In this document: piece after piece, positions 12,147-22,778 of the stretch | How positions within the stretch are numbered: the stretch's first letter is position 1 | Layout: each line of letters begins with the position of its first letter | Position numbers and translations under genes: made by a program | Assembly: GCA_951394405.1 (NCBI GenBank) | Contig: OX596339.1 | Span: forward strand, 3,534,001-3,598,000 | Direction of reading: 5' to 3' | Origin: Coprinellus micaceus | Lineage: Eukaryota > Basidiomycota > Agaricomycetes > Agaricales > Psathyrellaceae | DNA: 64,000 nucleotides | The notes under the pieces: generated by a model | What the model was told of the DNA's origin: nothing | The model's database searches: none | What the model saw: the letters and a program-made list of their open reading frames with translations, nothing else

Positions 12147-13370
12147 ATGGCCACTTTAATCACCGGCGGAACCTCACAAATCGGCTTAGCACTTGCTCAG
12201 CTCCTCCGACGCGAGTCAAGAATATCGGCACCCGTATTCGCGACGCGGGACCCGGGGAGGGTTTCCGATGGGTACGAGTGGGTGGTGTTCGATAGGGTGA
12301 GGCAGGAGACGTTCGAAGGTGCTTTCGACAGCGGGAATTGGAAGGTGAAGAAGGCTAGAGGGTCGGCTGAGGGTCGCGCTTTTATCAATAGTGGGATCCA
12401 GCTGCAGGCGATACCCGAGGCTAGCCTGGATGGTGAGGAGACCCAGCGGGAAGGGAAGGACGGGTTTGATGAGAAGAAGGTGGAGACGGTGTACCTCCTC
12501 CCTCCACTTGGACTCCTCGATCCTACGCCCGTCATGCGGCCGTTTATCGACCTTGCAGTGAAGAAGGGTGTGAGGAGGTTCGTACTGCTCAGCTCGAGCC
12601 GGGTCGAGAAGGGTGGGGAAGGTGCTGGGAGGGTGCATGCGTATCTCGACGAGCTTCGTGTGGAGTATCTGGTGTTGAAGCCAACTATGTTCATTGGTAC
12701 GCCTCGTCCCTCCCCTACGATGGCGTCGGAACGTAAGAGCTAACGTACCCTACAGATAATATATTCAATCTCCATTCACGGACTATCAAAGACCAAAGCA
12801 CGATCCTGAGTGCCGTACCAAATGGGAAAATCCCATTTGTGTCCGTTGGAGACGTCGCTCAGGTCGCCTGCGACTATATTACCGGAGCGACGACCTTCAG
12901 TGGGACGGAGGTGTATGTGGTCGGCCCAGAGGGTTTGACTCACTCCGAGGTGCGCACATGTAGCTTCACTCCTTCGTCTATCCTCATTGTACCTTCCCCG
13001 CCAATATCGACCTGACACCAAACCTCTTCTCTTTTCAATGCAGCTCGCGTCCATCGTGAGCACCTTCGCCAATAAGACTATCGAACACCAGCCTATCTCC
13101 GCAGAAGACCAGCTGGCTCGGTATCGAGTGTACAAAATCCCCGATGCCTACGCCAAGTGGATGGTCGATCAGGAGGTTGGGGCGGATGGAGGCAGTGAGG
13201 AGCGGTTACTTGAGATAGGCTTAAGGTCACACTCAGACTCTAGCTCAAGTCTAGGATGCCAGGCTAAGTGCCACGGGGGTAAGACGACGGCGAAACACGT
13301 GCATGTAGGGAGAAGGGAGGTTGTGGACGTGTTGGAGGCGAGGCGAGGGTTCTGGGGCCGCGTGGCGTAG
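12147..13370 (+). CDS. NmrA/EasG-like NAD(P)-binding oxidoreductase, about 356 aa
   Basis: Atypical short-chain dehydrogenase of the NmrA-like group, to which the festuclavine/agroclavine dehydrogenases of ergot alkaloid pathways belong; members are soluble NAD(P)H-dependent reductases or redox sensors. Exons 12147-12696, 12756-12949 and 13044-13370 (phases 1 and 0). The N-terminus has the Rossmann glycine motif ITGGTSQIG (residues 5-13), then FATRDP, VYLLPP and RRFVLLSSSRVEKGG, and after intron 1 DNIFNLHSR, IPFVSVGDVAQVACDY and VYVVGPEGLTHSE. The C-terminal exon ends in a His/Lys-rich stretch. No secondary-metabolite genes lie beside it here, so a role in alkaloid synthesis is not supported by context. 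Confidence 0.8.
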
Positions 13371-13895
13371 CCTCTCATGTTGGAGAGCAGCATTCATATA
13401 TTTGTGTATCACATACTGTACGTCCTGTAAAATACCATACCACTTACATGCTGATGGATGGCACCTCTATTCTTATTTCCTAACGAATCCTGGTCGAGTT
13501 CTGGCACCCTTGCCAAGCAAGGGGTGCATCATCGCCAAGGGCCAAGGCTGCGTGGTTCGTTCAACGATTCTCCTTCTATGCATTGCTCTCTATGTACTGA
13601 GGGTGGGATGCGATGAGTGAATGAATAGTCTAAGGGATCCGGGGATTAAGAGGTATACGCGGTAAATACGCATCAATATAGCGGACAGTGTGGATGTATG
13701 GGCAGACATAGGATAGATGGGTTTGCACACGGGTACGAGTGGAAATGGAAACATGGAGTGTCCAATGGTGTGAATAAATCATGTGGCAAGGAGTCCAAGA
13801 ATCACGGATGGACGGATAGTCGGCCAATCTCCAGAATGTTCGAACGCTGTCCAGAGCCTTCGAAGCGCCCTCCCGAGAATACGAGGCACGGCACA
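13371..13895. other. Intergenic between convergent genes
   Basis: 3' flanks of the NmrA-like gene and of the four-helix protein gene. No additional gene that I can support. Confidence 0.4.
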
Positions 13896-15168
13896 TTAGC
13901 CAGAATACCCCTCATCCACCCACTGCTGGCCATTTGGAGGGTGACCGTACTGCTGGGGCTGGTACCCGTAGTTTCGCTGGTCAAAGTTGAACTGCGCTGA
14001 CCCGTTGATATAGTTTTGCGAGTACTGCGTCGGGCCAATGTGATACGTGTTTTGCGCTGGACTGCCGGTGTCATAGTTTCGGGATAGACTGCCACGGTTG
14101 TAACCCTGCGGCGAATACCGTGCAGGACTGGCACTGCGATACGAGTTTCCGGCATGGTTGCCATACGTGTTCGTCGTAACGATGTCCCCATAGTGTATGC
14201 GTGAGTTATCGTGCGTCGAGTTGTCGACGGTGTTGTGCACTACCACATGGCCCTGCCCCGAGAAGTTCTGCACCAGGGGGTTTAGAGGGGGACGCTGAGG
14301 GTGTTTCGGGGATTGATTATACAGCTCTAAGCTTGACCCCACGCTGCTCGAGGGCGTATGATGAGACCTGGCTTTTTGTTGGTCCAGTCGTTTCACCACC
14401 TCGAGGATCTGGTCTGTTTTGTAATGGACGTGCGCCATGTCGACGCGGAGGACGACGTCGGTTCTCCTCTGTTAGGGGGAGAAAAGAGGCTGAGGCAAGT
14501 GATTAGTTCGACAACGGGTTGGTCTACGCACGCTGAATATCTCATGGGAGTGCCTCATCGCGTCTCTGTACTGTCGGATCGTCTGAATATCGTATCTCGA
14601 GTAGATGAAGCGCCAGAACCAGTTCCTCTTCGCCTTGATCAGTGCGAACCTGTTGATCAGATCCAAAGTGCTTGGGCGGCGGTGAGCACACGGGGAAGGA
14701 GAGAAAGGCTACGGACGTACCTGATCAAACCCTTGATGTCTTTATCCAACTCCTGAATTCGTTTTTTCACAGAGTCCGTCTCCTCCGCCGTAGCACCATC
14801 CAAAGCCAGTATGAACGCATCCCCGATCGACGCAACCAAATCTCTAGCCTCCTGAGCCAGCTGCTTGAACTCGTCTTTGTTATCCCGCATGTCCTACCCA
14901 GCGAGGTCGTATCATGACTCTCAGCCTCTCCACACCAAATACCGAGTGTGGTCCTACGTACCTGAATTCGATTCAGGATGGACAACACGATGTCCGCAGC
15001 CTTCCCCAGCCCTGGTACGCCGGCGACATCTGCGATGTGCTTCGCTGTCGTCGCAAAGAGCTCGGAGACTTCAAGGGCGGTATCGGTCTTGCCCGCCTGA
15101 GCAGACAGCTTGTGGTCCTTGGAGCGCTGCAATTTCTTTTTGCCCCCATTCTGGGATGTAGTCCCCAT
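13896..15168 (-). CDS. MLKL/RPW8-like four-helix protein with prion-like tail, about 363 aa
   Basis: Candidate cell-death executioner or adaptor. Exons 15168-14962, 14893-14721, 14670-14532 and 14468-13896 join into one frame. Residues about 30-175 resemble the helical N-terminal domain of MLKL/RPW8 type common in Agaricomycete immune proteins: VPGLGKAADIVLSILNRIQ (51-69), DEFKQLAQEARDLV (75-88), VKKRIQELDKDIKGL (about 110-124), then the basic aromatic brace NWFWRFIYSRYD before YRDAMRHSHEIF. These domains form bundles that can insert into membranes. Residues about 210-363 are low in charge and rich in Asn, Gln, Tyr, Gly and Ser. They include NSRIHYG (about 261-267) and repeats of NYG, QYG and YNRG, so the tail may form amyloid. 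I see no kinase or NTPase domain. The helical assignment rests on pattern, not on a profile search. Confidence 0.68.
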
Positions 15169-16116
15169 TCGTTGTGGTAGATTTCAAGGATCAAGCTAGT
15201 GTGGCACTTTAGGGAGTCGTAAGGTCGTGAAGAGAAGGAAGTTATGCTGTGGCTCTGCAGTAATTCGGACACGTTAACTCGACCCGACCCGAGGAAGTCT
15301 TTTGTATACAAAAGGACTGCAATTTAGTCAACCCGGGAGCGTTTTGGGGTCAAGAGCTGTGCTGGAGGAGTACAATGCACAGCGCAGGTCCTAAAAGTCA
15401 AGGTACAAAGGACTGTGGAGGTGTGCCAGGTGTGCATGGCGAGAGGAGAAGGTAGACTTACATTACGATTAGCATGGAGCAGGCCGTATGCCTCCGGAGC
15501 GCCCTCGGTGCAAGTTGGTGTGAGGCAAGACGAAGCTAAATCCAAGCCCAGATGTGGGGTATGACAGACGGCGTATCCCACGCGCATACCGGAAGGCTGC
15601 GGCAGTGCTGGATACTACTCATGCCATCAACAAGGACCCACAAGTGGGTTCCAGCCACAGTTTATCTCTGTGGGCGCCTGTGCGAGATGACTTGGCACGA
15701 TTCGACAAAACACAGGGGTCACATTTATTGCTGGATCGTAGCCCCCTCATTTCCCATAGGATTGGACTGCTCCCCACCGATAGCGGATGACGGGGAGACG
15801 AAACCTGCGGTTTGACAATGAGCGCTTAATCAAGCCAATCCCTGAGCGTCAACGTGTGGACGATCATCCCCGAGATTCCCTGGCTAACTGTTCTAAGGCG
15901 CGGATCTGTATAGACTGACTGCCCGAGGTGGTGTAGCGCTGTCCATTCCTTCTGATGCTCCTGTTTTACCGCGGATTGCACTATCGCCCTCTCCGCCGCT
16001 GTTCCCGGCATCCAGAACCTCTATTTAACTGGAGGACATGGGGGAGCTACAATTTAAGTTACAGCTGGTCTGTCCTCACCTCTCGTCTGGAACGAGAACT
16101 CAACTCCCTCAAAACC
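15169..16116. other. Intergenic between divergent genes
   Basis: Shared promoter region of the four-helix protein (minus) and the small secreted protein (plus). Short frames are present but none has support. TATTTAA at 16021-16027, about 90 bp ahead of the secreted-protein ATG, could be a TATA-like box. Confidence 0.35.
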
Positions 16117-16943
16117 ATGCGACTATACCTGCTTCTATCTATACTTTCGTTTGCCCTTCATGTCTTGTCACTGCCCGTTCCCGATGGATCTGGCGCCGAC
16201 GTCCAGGACCTGATGTACAGGCAAGAAACAGACGAAGGAACTTATGACCTCGAAGAGAGGTCAGCTGAACCTTCCGTCGATGGGTACCAGCCGGCCTTGT
16301 ACAGGAAGGATGAAACCATCAGCGGGGACCCAGAACTCCAACCTCGAGCCGTCGGTGCGATCCTCGAGGGCGTGCAAATGCTCGTCGAAGGTATCATGGC
16401 CATTGTCAACCATATCCAGGCAAAGGTTCAACATGACAAGAACGTGAGTCAATCAAGTCCTCCGCTGTCGATAAGCTAAACTCACTTGGGGGCTCAATGA
16501 TGCAGATGCGAAGCACCTGGACTCAATGGCTCATCCAGGAGTGCATCAAGAAAAAGAAGGGCTGGGACTACCTCGTCGTCCATGTCAAGCACAAGATGAA
16601 AGCATTCGGTACGAAGGGCAAGGACTGGTTCCACAAGCATTTCGAATTCAAGAACACTGCGTTTGCGGGTACAACGACTGGGTGAGCGCTGTGCTTGCCG
16701 TGCCGGTTTCTCCGACCCCTCTGAATTTGGCGCGTTGTTTCTCTCACAGGTACGAACTCTACGGCTTCAGGAAGGGTGCAGACTTCGAGCGCAAAGGAGA
16801 CGGTGGATACCTCAACGTGAGTTTGTTTCCCCTCTTTTGCTAAATATGACATGCTGACAGCATGACAGTGGGCGTACCAAGGGCATGTCAAGTCGAAGGC
16901 GAAAGGCGGAGCTGTCGTGCATTTCGGACCTGCGTCAAAGTAA
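16117..16943 (+). CDS. Small secreted protein, about 214 aa, unknown family
   Basis: Exons 16117-16443, 16506-16681, 16750-16816 and 16869-16943 join in frame. The start at 16117 is chosen because MRLYLLLSILSFALHVLSLP is a clear signal peptide. A variable acidic segment follows, then GAILEGVQMLVEGIMAIVNHI, which could be an amphipathic or hydrophobic helix, then a Lys-rich region (ECIKKKKG, VKHKMKAFG) and a C-terminal module with YGFRKGADFERKGDGGYLN, WAYQGH and AVVHFGP. The mature protein has a single Cys, so it is not a disulfide-rich effector of the usual kind. I do not recognise the family. The Gly/aromatic pattern suggests a small beta fold. Confidence 0.7.
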
Positions 16944-17412
16944 CTTATCGGATACCAAAGGGGCAGTCTTGTCACGGAACATGAGTAGAGTCAACCAATC
17001 AATGTATGGTGGCGTTCGATGCTGCAAATGAATGTCATGTCATAATTCCGCGCGTAGATCAAGCGCCCGTCACTGAGTGTTCTCAGTTGACCAGTCAAGA
17101 GAGTGCGCAACGAGGAATGACATTAGAAGTGCTGATAGGATATATATGCAACAAGAAAGATTGGATACTGGCGGAATACATAGTGGTAAGTTGGATACAC
17201 CCTATTAGGTCCATAAATTAGTGGGCGGTTAGTATAAATTAGATTGATAGATAGTTCGTTGACAGGGAACGTGCGTGGGGATCCGAAGGATAATACTCGA
17301 GGAAAGTCAAAAGAGCGTGCGAGTGCATAGGAATGTGATATCATAACGAAATCGTAAGCATAAATAGGGATGGCGTATCGAAGGCCGGAGTGAGGGGATA
17401 GTTCACCGGCTC
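16944..17412. other. Intergenic between convergent genes
   Basis: 3' flanks of the secreted protein and Bem46-like genes, AT-richer than the neighbouring genes. No further gene seen. Confidence 0.4.
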
Positions 17413-19099
17413 TCACCGTTTTGCAAAGATGGTCTCGCTCCCGAATATACCGTTCGTGAACACTTCATGGAATTCAGCATCATCGACTGGCGGTGCGACG
17501 CCCAGGGTGTCGATGAAGGCCCGAATTTCTTCCCAGTAGGTGTCGGCAAGGTACGTGTCTTCGTGGCCTGTCCCTTCAAATAACCGGAACACGTCGCCGG
17601 TTTCCGAGCGCGTCGTTGCTGGTGCTTGAAGGGTATTCGTTTCTGCGAGGATACGACGTTCGACCTCCGCCCTGGCCGCCTTCTTGTCCTTCTGTGCCTT
17701 CCCATTCTCGCTCGCGGGGCTATCCCCTTTCTCTTCGTCACCAGCGTCTCCTTTTCTTCGACCCCCGAGACCGCAGAGAATGGAAGTCGAGCAACCCGGG
17801 TCTGGGTCTTCGTCCAACAAATTTCGTTCTACACGGGACGCCGTAACCCTCGTCCGCGCTGCGGCCCACAACCCTGCCATGTGGCCTCTTGGTACCACAA
17901 CATCGTTCTCCCCGCTCAGCATCAGGACCTTCACCCGCCCATCTATCTTACGAATGCGTGATTGAGACGGCCAACGTTGCGTACAGAGGAATGAGAACGA
18001 AGAAAGCGGTTGGGGCCAGCCTCGTACGAGATGTGGGATCGAGAGGAATGTGTTTTCGAGGATAAGGGCAGTGATTCTCGGGTCGAAGGAGGCGTTAGAC
18101 GGGTGTGAAGGGAAGGGGGTCATGGGTGATGCGGGGGAGGGAATAGTGGAAGCCACGGAGATCGTCGAAGTTGGTCGGGATTTGGGTGAAGAGGAAGAGC
18201 AGTTTCGGGATACAAGGTCGATGGCGACGGCGCCTCCGAGGGATTGGCCGTATATAATCTGCGGCATTGACGGTTAGATAGGAAGGGTAGGAATCGAAAC
18301 CGAGGCGCACAATAGGTATGTGGGACAATGTTGGGTGGGCGATTAGGTAGTTGAGGACTGTTTGAGAGTCAATTCGCAGACCTAACCCGGGTTAGCCGAC
18401 TATATCCATGGGAAGAAATTCGGTGACACTCACCTCCTTCGCTGGGCTTTCCAGTCGAGTTTCCGTACCCTCGATAGCTTACCGTAAGGACGTTGCACCC
18501 CATGATGAGGAACTGCACCGCGAGGTCAATGAGGTCCCCGTGATTCATAGCATTCCCGTGGAACATGATAACTGTCGCGCGTCCTCGAGGCCCTGGCCCA
18601 CTGGTCGATTCCTCGTTGACGCGCATCGCCTCCACAATGTCGACCGCGCTCGGTGCGTTTGACGGGGGAAGCGAGGTGTCACCCTTCCGTTTCGAACGTC
18701 CAGACATAGACCTGGCCTCGCTCATCTTGCGCTTGCGCTTCTTTTGGCTCTGGGGCGGTGCCGATGCCTTGTACTGGCAGAACTCCTTGTAAAACCCTTC
18801 GAATAACATCAGATGGCAGGCGATGGTTACGCCGTCTGAGGTGTTAAGGCGAAGGTCTTGGAAGGGGATGTCGAAGGCTGATGGTTCATACACCTCAACT
18901 ACGTGCTGTTAGCACTCCTTGGACTCTGGCTAGAGGCAGGACGCACCTTGAGGCTCCTCTAAGAAACCGTGTGGGTAGACAAGCATTCGTTGGCCGTAAA
19001 GGACGAGCTACATGTCAGATACAATGGAATTAGGTACAACATATGAAACAGGCTTTGGGAACGTACGTGGCCCAGAAGACCCCATATCGTGGTTGGCAT
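17413..19099 (-). CDS. Alpha/beta hydrolase, Bem46/ABHD13-like
   Basis: Serine hydrolase of the Bem46 group, usually membrane-associated (ER/plasma membrane) and linked to polarity in fungi. The model starts at ATG 19099 (MPTTIWGLLGH), splices to LVLYGQRMLVYPHGFLEEPQ (about 19010-18947), then to VYEPSAFDIPFQ and the core. Signatures: HGNAMNHGD (oxyanion region), VSYRGYGNSTGKPSEGG, the nucleophile elbow YGQSLGGA, the acid in MLSGENDVVVP and the catalytic His in FEGTGHED. Two low-complexity inserts, one Lys/Arg-rich between the first strands and one Ser/Pro-rich after the elbow, make it longer than yeast Bem46. A third charged insert (EEKGDSPASENGKAQ) lies between acid and His. The short N-terminus lacks a full TM segment, so an upstream exon may be missing. 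Confidence 0.83.
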
Positions 19100-20852
19100 A
19101 GCTGAGCTATTGGGATGCGCAGAGGAACTTCGATCGAGCTGCGGATTCGGTGGAGAAGGCTAGCTTGAAACCTCGTTTTGACGTTCCTGTCGAGAAAATT
19201 GGACAAGAGCGCTGAAATGGTAGAGTGCAAGCGTCGAAGGTCGAATAGGAAAAAGAGTGTGGATTTGTGCGAGAAGAAGGGAGGGCGTTGGGAGTATCAA
19301 AGGCGTTCAGTTCATGCTTGTTCGTCGTTGTCACTTCGCGAAGAAGCTGTGGTTGGATTACAACCTGTGGAACTCTTCTCGGTCGACCTCGTGGCTTGGA
19401 GGTTGCTGTCGTAATCGCTGCGGGTCACCGCGTCGCGGACGTTGACGGAAGCGTGAAAAGAGGTCGCCTGCGTCGTGGTTGCTGTGCAACCGGCCTTTGT
19501 GGCAGTTTCGGGTGCTGTGATCGATGAATCATGGGATGATCTCGGTTCGGGGTCATTACAATGATAGGGGCGTGTTAGAGTTTGCCGGCGGCCTTACAGA
19601 AATTACCTTCGCCAACTTGCTCGCACGGAAGTCTACGGAAGTGTGCTCTTGAAGGGGTAGGGGAGCATTTAAGCTTGATTTAAAGCTCAACGAGAGAGCA
19701 GATACCGAATTCCAGGGCCAACGGACCCAGCCTATCAGCACTAGGCTCGAGACGACGGGATCGCTGTGAATAACTGGCTGAATGGGTCGACCCGGTGATA
19801 AAGAATGCTAAAGAGTCTAAACAAGCATCAGGACAGTTATCAGGAAGCGTGTGTAGCATCATTTTGCGGCTGGCAGGAGACGAAGACTTGGAAAAGCGAC
19901 GCAACCAACCTTCAGATACGTCGAGTCCTGGGAGAGATACATCCAAATGTTGCTTTAATATATCGCCTCAGCCATTTTAACCCGCTACACAATCCACAGC
20001 CAACGCAGCCCAGGTGTGGCGATTTCGAACAGTCGTACAGATTTAAGCGCCCAAGTATCGCCGAGTATTCAAACTCCGCACGCCGTGGTCGCAGTGATGG
20101 TCATCGGTTCACCACCACCCTGCCTTATCAAGCTCTAACTCGCAGTACAATTTGTACTCCCAGGCTCACATGAGAAAGGTACAGGAGATCCCCTCATGCC
20201 TGGCTCTCACTCTTCCCTCGCCTGCCGCACTGCAAGCACAATACAGCCCTCGAGCGTAGGTTCCTCAGAGCTCATCTGTCTATTGAGGCATCAAGAATAT
20301 GTTTCTTCGTAGTTCCGCTGGACTCGAACGGGCCGTCGACAAGCTCCTTTTCCCTCTTAGATGATGCCTGAGCGGAGCGAGGGGTTAAGATCCAAGCGAC
20401 CGTACCTAGTAAGCGAAAGACAGTTGCGAGGAAGGGCCCGGCAAAGCGAGGGCTGTAAACCAACAAGCTCGACTACACCCCTACAGCGTCGAGCACTTGA
20501 GATTCCTCAAGGGAGCCGACGAATCGTGACAAAGGTACGTCGAACCGCATCGGCACCTGACTCTTCAGATCGCTTTTGCGCTGTCTACGCCCGAAGCCCC
20601 GTTTGCGTTTTGTATCTCCAGGTTTGAGGCAGACCCGTTTCATGGAGGGCGCGAGGAACATCGTAGCCCCCGTTAACCTGGAAATTTCGAAGCCGCTAAG
20701 TCTTAGAAGGCGCTAGAGGGCCCCGTCACCCAGAGCGCGCTACGAAAGGACGCGAACAGGCATTAGAACATACCCGGGTACGGACGTTGAACGGAATGTG
20801 GGATCACCATGATAGTTCGGTGAAGGAGGTGATATTCAGGAGGGTGATGCGC
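19100..20852. other. Intergenic, 19.1-20.85 kb
   Basis: No gene that I can support. Frames such as 19267-19527 and 19805-20173 are short and show no domain. The region leads into a relic of an NLR last exon. Confidence 0.35.
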
Positions 20853-21068
20853 TTAAGGAAGGCACTTGACAATGCAGAATCTGTCGAGGAAAAGGTCAAG
20901 GGAGGTCCAATGCTCGAGTTTCCATTCGTTGTTGGGAAACTCCAATATTGCTTTCCTCCACAACTTGCAGCCTGGGTTACACGGACGATAGCCACGGCAC
21001 TGAATCGCCGTCAGTATCGACGTATATGGCGACGTAATTCCCAGAAGACTTACATTGCGGTGCACAAC
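20853..21068 (-). pseudogene. Orphan NLR last exon (relic)
   Basis: Matches the last exon of the five NLR genes: exon body 20999-20853 codes C-RGYRP-C-NPG-C-KLWRKAI, FPNNEW, then FLDRFCIV and a stop. It is preceded by an acceptor and, one intron further upstream, by VHRN followed by GTAAGT, just as VH[SNR]x precedes the same intron in the complete genes. No NACHT domain is found upstream; the plus-strand side toward 21.4 kb has only a non-matching hydrophobic frame. This is the 3' remnant of a deleted or translocated NLR. Confidence 0.75.
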
Positions 21069-21520
21069 CGTCGGTCGATGGATTGGCAGAGGGTACCGTT
21101 GCCTTCAGTCCAAACGAAACGTGAGGCAAGCGAATAGAAAAAGGATCCGAGGAGTGTACGGTGCAATAATCCGGGGGTTTCCGCATGGGAGCGCGGGACC
21201 ATCACAAGGAGAGTAAAAGCAAAGATGGCGTCTGCGTACGGCATAACGGTGGTCAGGGCTAGCCCGGCCACGACCACTCCGAATCCAAAGCCAAGTTGGA
21301 CTGAGACGCGTGCAAGAGGAGAAACGATGAAGACGCGATTCAAAAAACGAAAAGACAATCGAAGACGTTTCAGAATGGCTGAATTACGCGAACGAATGGA
21401 CCTTATGATTTCTCATAGACTCCTCGTCCCAGCTAGTTTCCCTACCCCATCCCTTTCTGTACCTCCAGCATGCGGCGTTGAGTGTCAGATGGGCGGCCAT
21501 CTCTCCCCTTCCCTCATAAA

Positions 21521-22414
21521 CTAAGCGATAACTTCAATGAGCATCAGTACGAACCTCACCAATTCGAATAGATATGATAACTCACTCGGAACACGAGGAG
21601 CCTTTACAGTCCTTGAGGATGAAGGCGAAGGGGGAGCGGCGGTAGTAGAGCTCACGCTCGACGCCAACGGTGCGGTGGAAGTGGGCGCAGCGCTCGCCTT
21701 CAAGGTCGAAGAAGAGCCTTTACCCGAGGAAAAGGGGGAGGAGGGCGCCGGCTGCCCAAACGTGAACGCCGCCTTCGCGGGGAGATCAAAGGCGGACCTA
21801 ATTTCCCTTTCGTCCTTTTCCTCTTTCACCAAGTCCTTCGCCTCGACTCTCAACGGATCAATATGCCCCTCCAACAACCTCACCGCCCTCGTTGGCTCCC
21901 TACCACCGCATCCAACCTCCGCACATGTCCTCAGAAGCGCACTCCTCTCCTTGAGGTCCTTTGCGTTCACCGTATGCCTCGCGACAATACACTTCTCCTC
22001 GACGACAGCGGAAGGTGGCGGGACCTTCTTGCATGAGAGGCACCGATCGTGTGGGTGAGTGGCGGTCTTGAGCGTGGCGGAGGCGTAGGTGTGCGTATGC
22101 TGCATCTTGCAAGCATCGTACCCGTTCTCCGTCTCCCTATACGGCCTGTGGCACCTCACACAGTGCAACTCGTCCTTCCCATCCTCCTCATCCTTTAAAG
22201 CTTGATCGACAACCTTCTCCGCTTGTTTGACTGCGCGTTCGAAGCCGACATTGGCCAGGCCGTCGAGGAAAGACTGGATATCTTCGGAGTTGTATCCCAT
22301 CGCTGGGTCAAGGGCTGCACGAAGACGCGATACAAAGGTGGCTGGGGGCATCGAGCTGAGGATGTAGTTGAGGACTTGGGTTGGGTCCGAGTTCGAGGGG
22401 TACGAGGAGGCCAT
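21521..22414 (-). CDS. CVRCH-motif zinc-finger-like protein, intact copy (paralog 2)
   Basis: Frame of 297 codons from ATG 22414. Residues 10-70 form the family domain: VLNYILSSMPPATFVSRLR, ALDPAMG (34-40), then GFERAVKQAEKVV. Next is a Cys/His cluster LHCVRCHRPYRETENGYDACKMQH (written here in parts: C85, C88, H89, C102, H106, H108), a second pair C125/C128 (RCLSC), then EKCIVARHT, RTCAEVGCGG and a Ser/Thr/Ala/Pro-rich tail. The Cys/His spacing suggests one or two zinc sites. The final 20 residues may not be real: a GTGAGT donor after about codon 275 and an acceptor near 21526 would give another short last exon. Function unknown. It lies 0.3 kb from the KDZ left end, head-to-head with paralog 3 on the other side. 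Confidence 0.7.
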   Translation of the reverse strand: MASSYPSNSDPTQVLNYILSSMPPATFVSRLRAALDPAMGYNSEDIQSFLDGLANVGFERAVKQAEKVVDQALKDEEDGKDELHCVRCHRPYRETENGYDACKMQHTHTYASATLKTATHPHDRCLSCKKVPPPSAVVEEKCIVARHTVNAKDLKERSALLRTCAEVGCGGREPTRAVRLLEGHIDPLRVEAKDLVKEEKDEREIRSAFDLPAKAAFTFGQPAPSSPFSSGKGSSSTLKASAAPTSTAPLASSVSSTTAAPPSPSSSRTVKAPRVPSELSYLFELVRFVLMLIEVIA

Positions 22415-22707
22415 CTTGGTCGTCGGTGTTGTTAAGGTGCTGGACGAGGGTGAATGAGGATATGAAATGGCTGGAAGGGTTCTTATAGGCGCAGAGGACG
22501 TGCCACCGTCTCACGCCAGTCAAAGAAATAGACCTTTCTTTGAACGAGGTGATGGTCAAGGTCAAGTAGCAAAATTCATTGAAATCAGATTTCATGGCCG
22601 CGTCGGCAAGTGCCGGCACGCATCGCGTGACCGTGTTTTCATCCGAATGTTGACTGGATCATGATGTCGCATGTCCACGAAATCCGGCTCGCTCTCCAGC
22701 TGCTGCA

Positions 22708-22778
22708 GTTGGAGTGATGCACCAGTGAGATTGATTGAAGGGGTCCCAGTGGTGCAGGATAGACATTGATTTACACCT
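22708..22778 (+). repeat. Left terminal inverted repeat of the KDZ element
   Basis: 71 bp, imperfect inverse of 39378-39449; first 18 bp identical between ends. Confidence 0.85.

Noticed and set aside
22700..22707. Target-site duplication of the KDZ element
   Set aside because: The 8 bp outside the left end (CTGCTGCA) and right end (CGCCTCAG) do not match; shifting the ends by one or two bases does not help.
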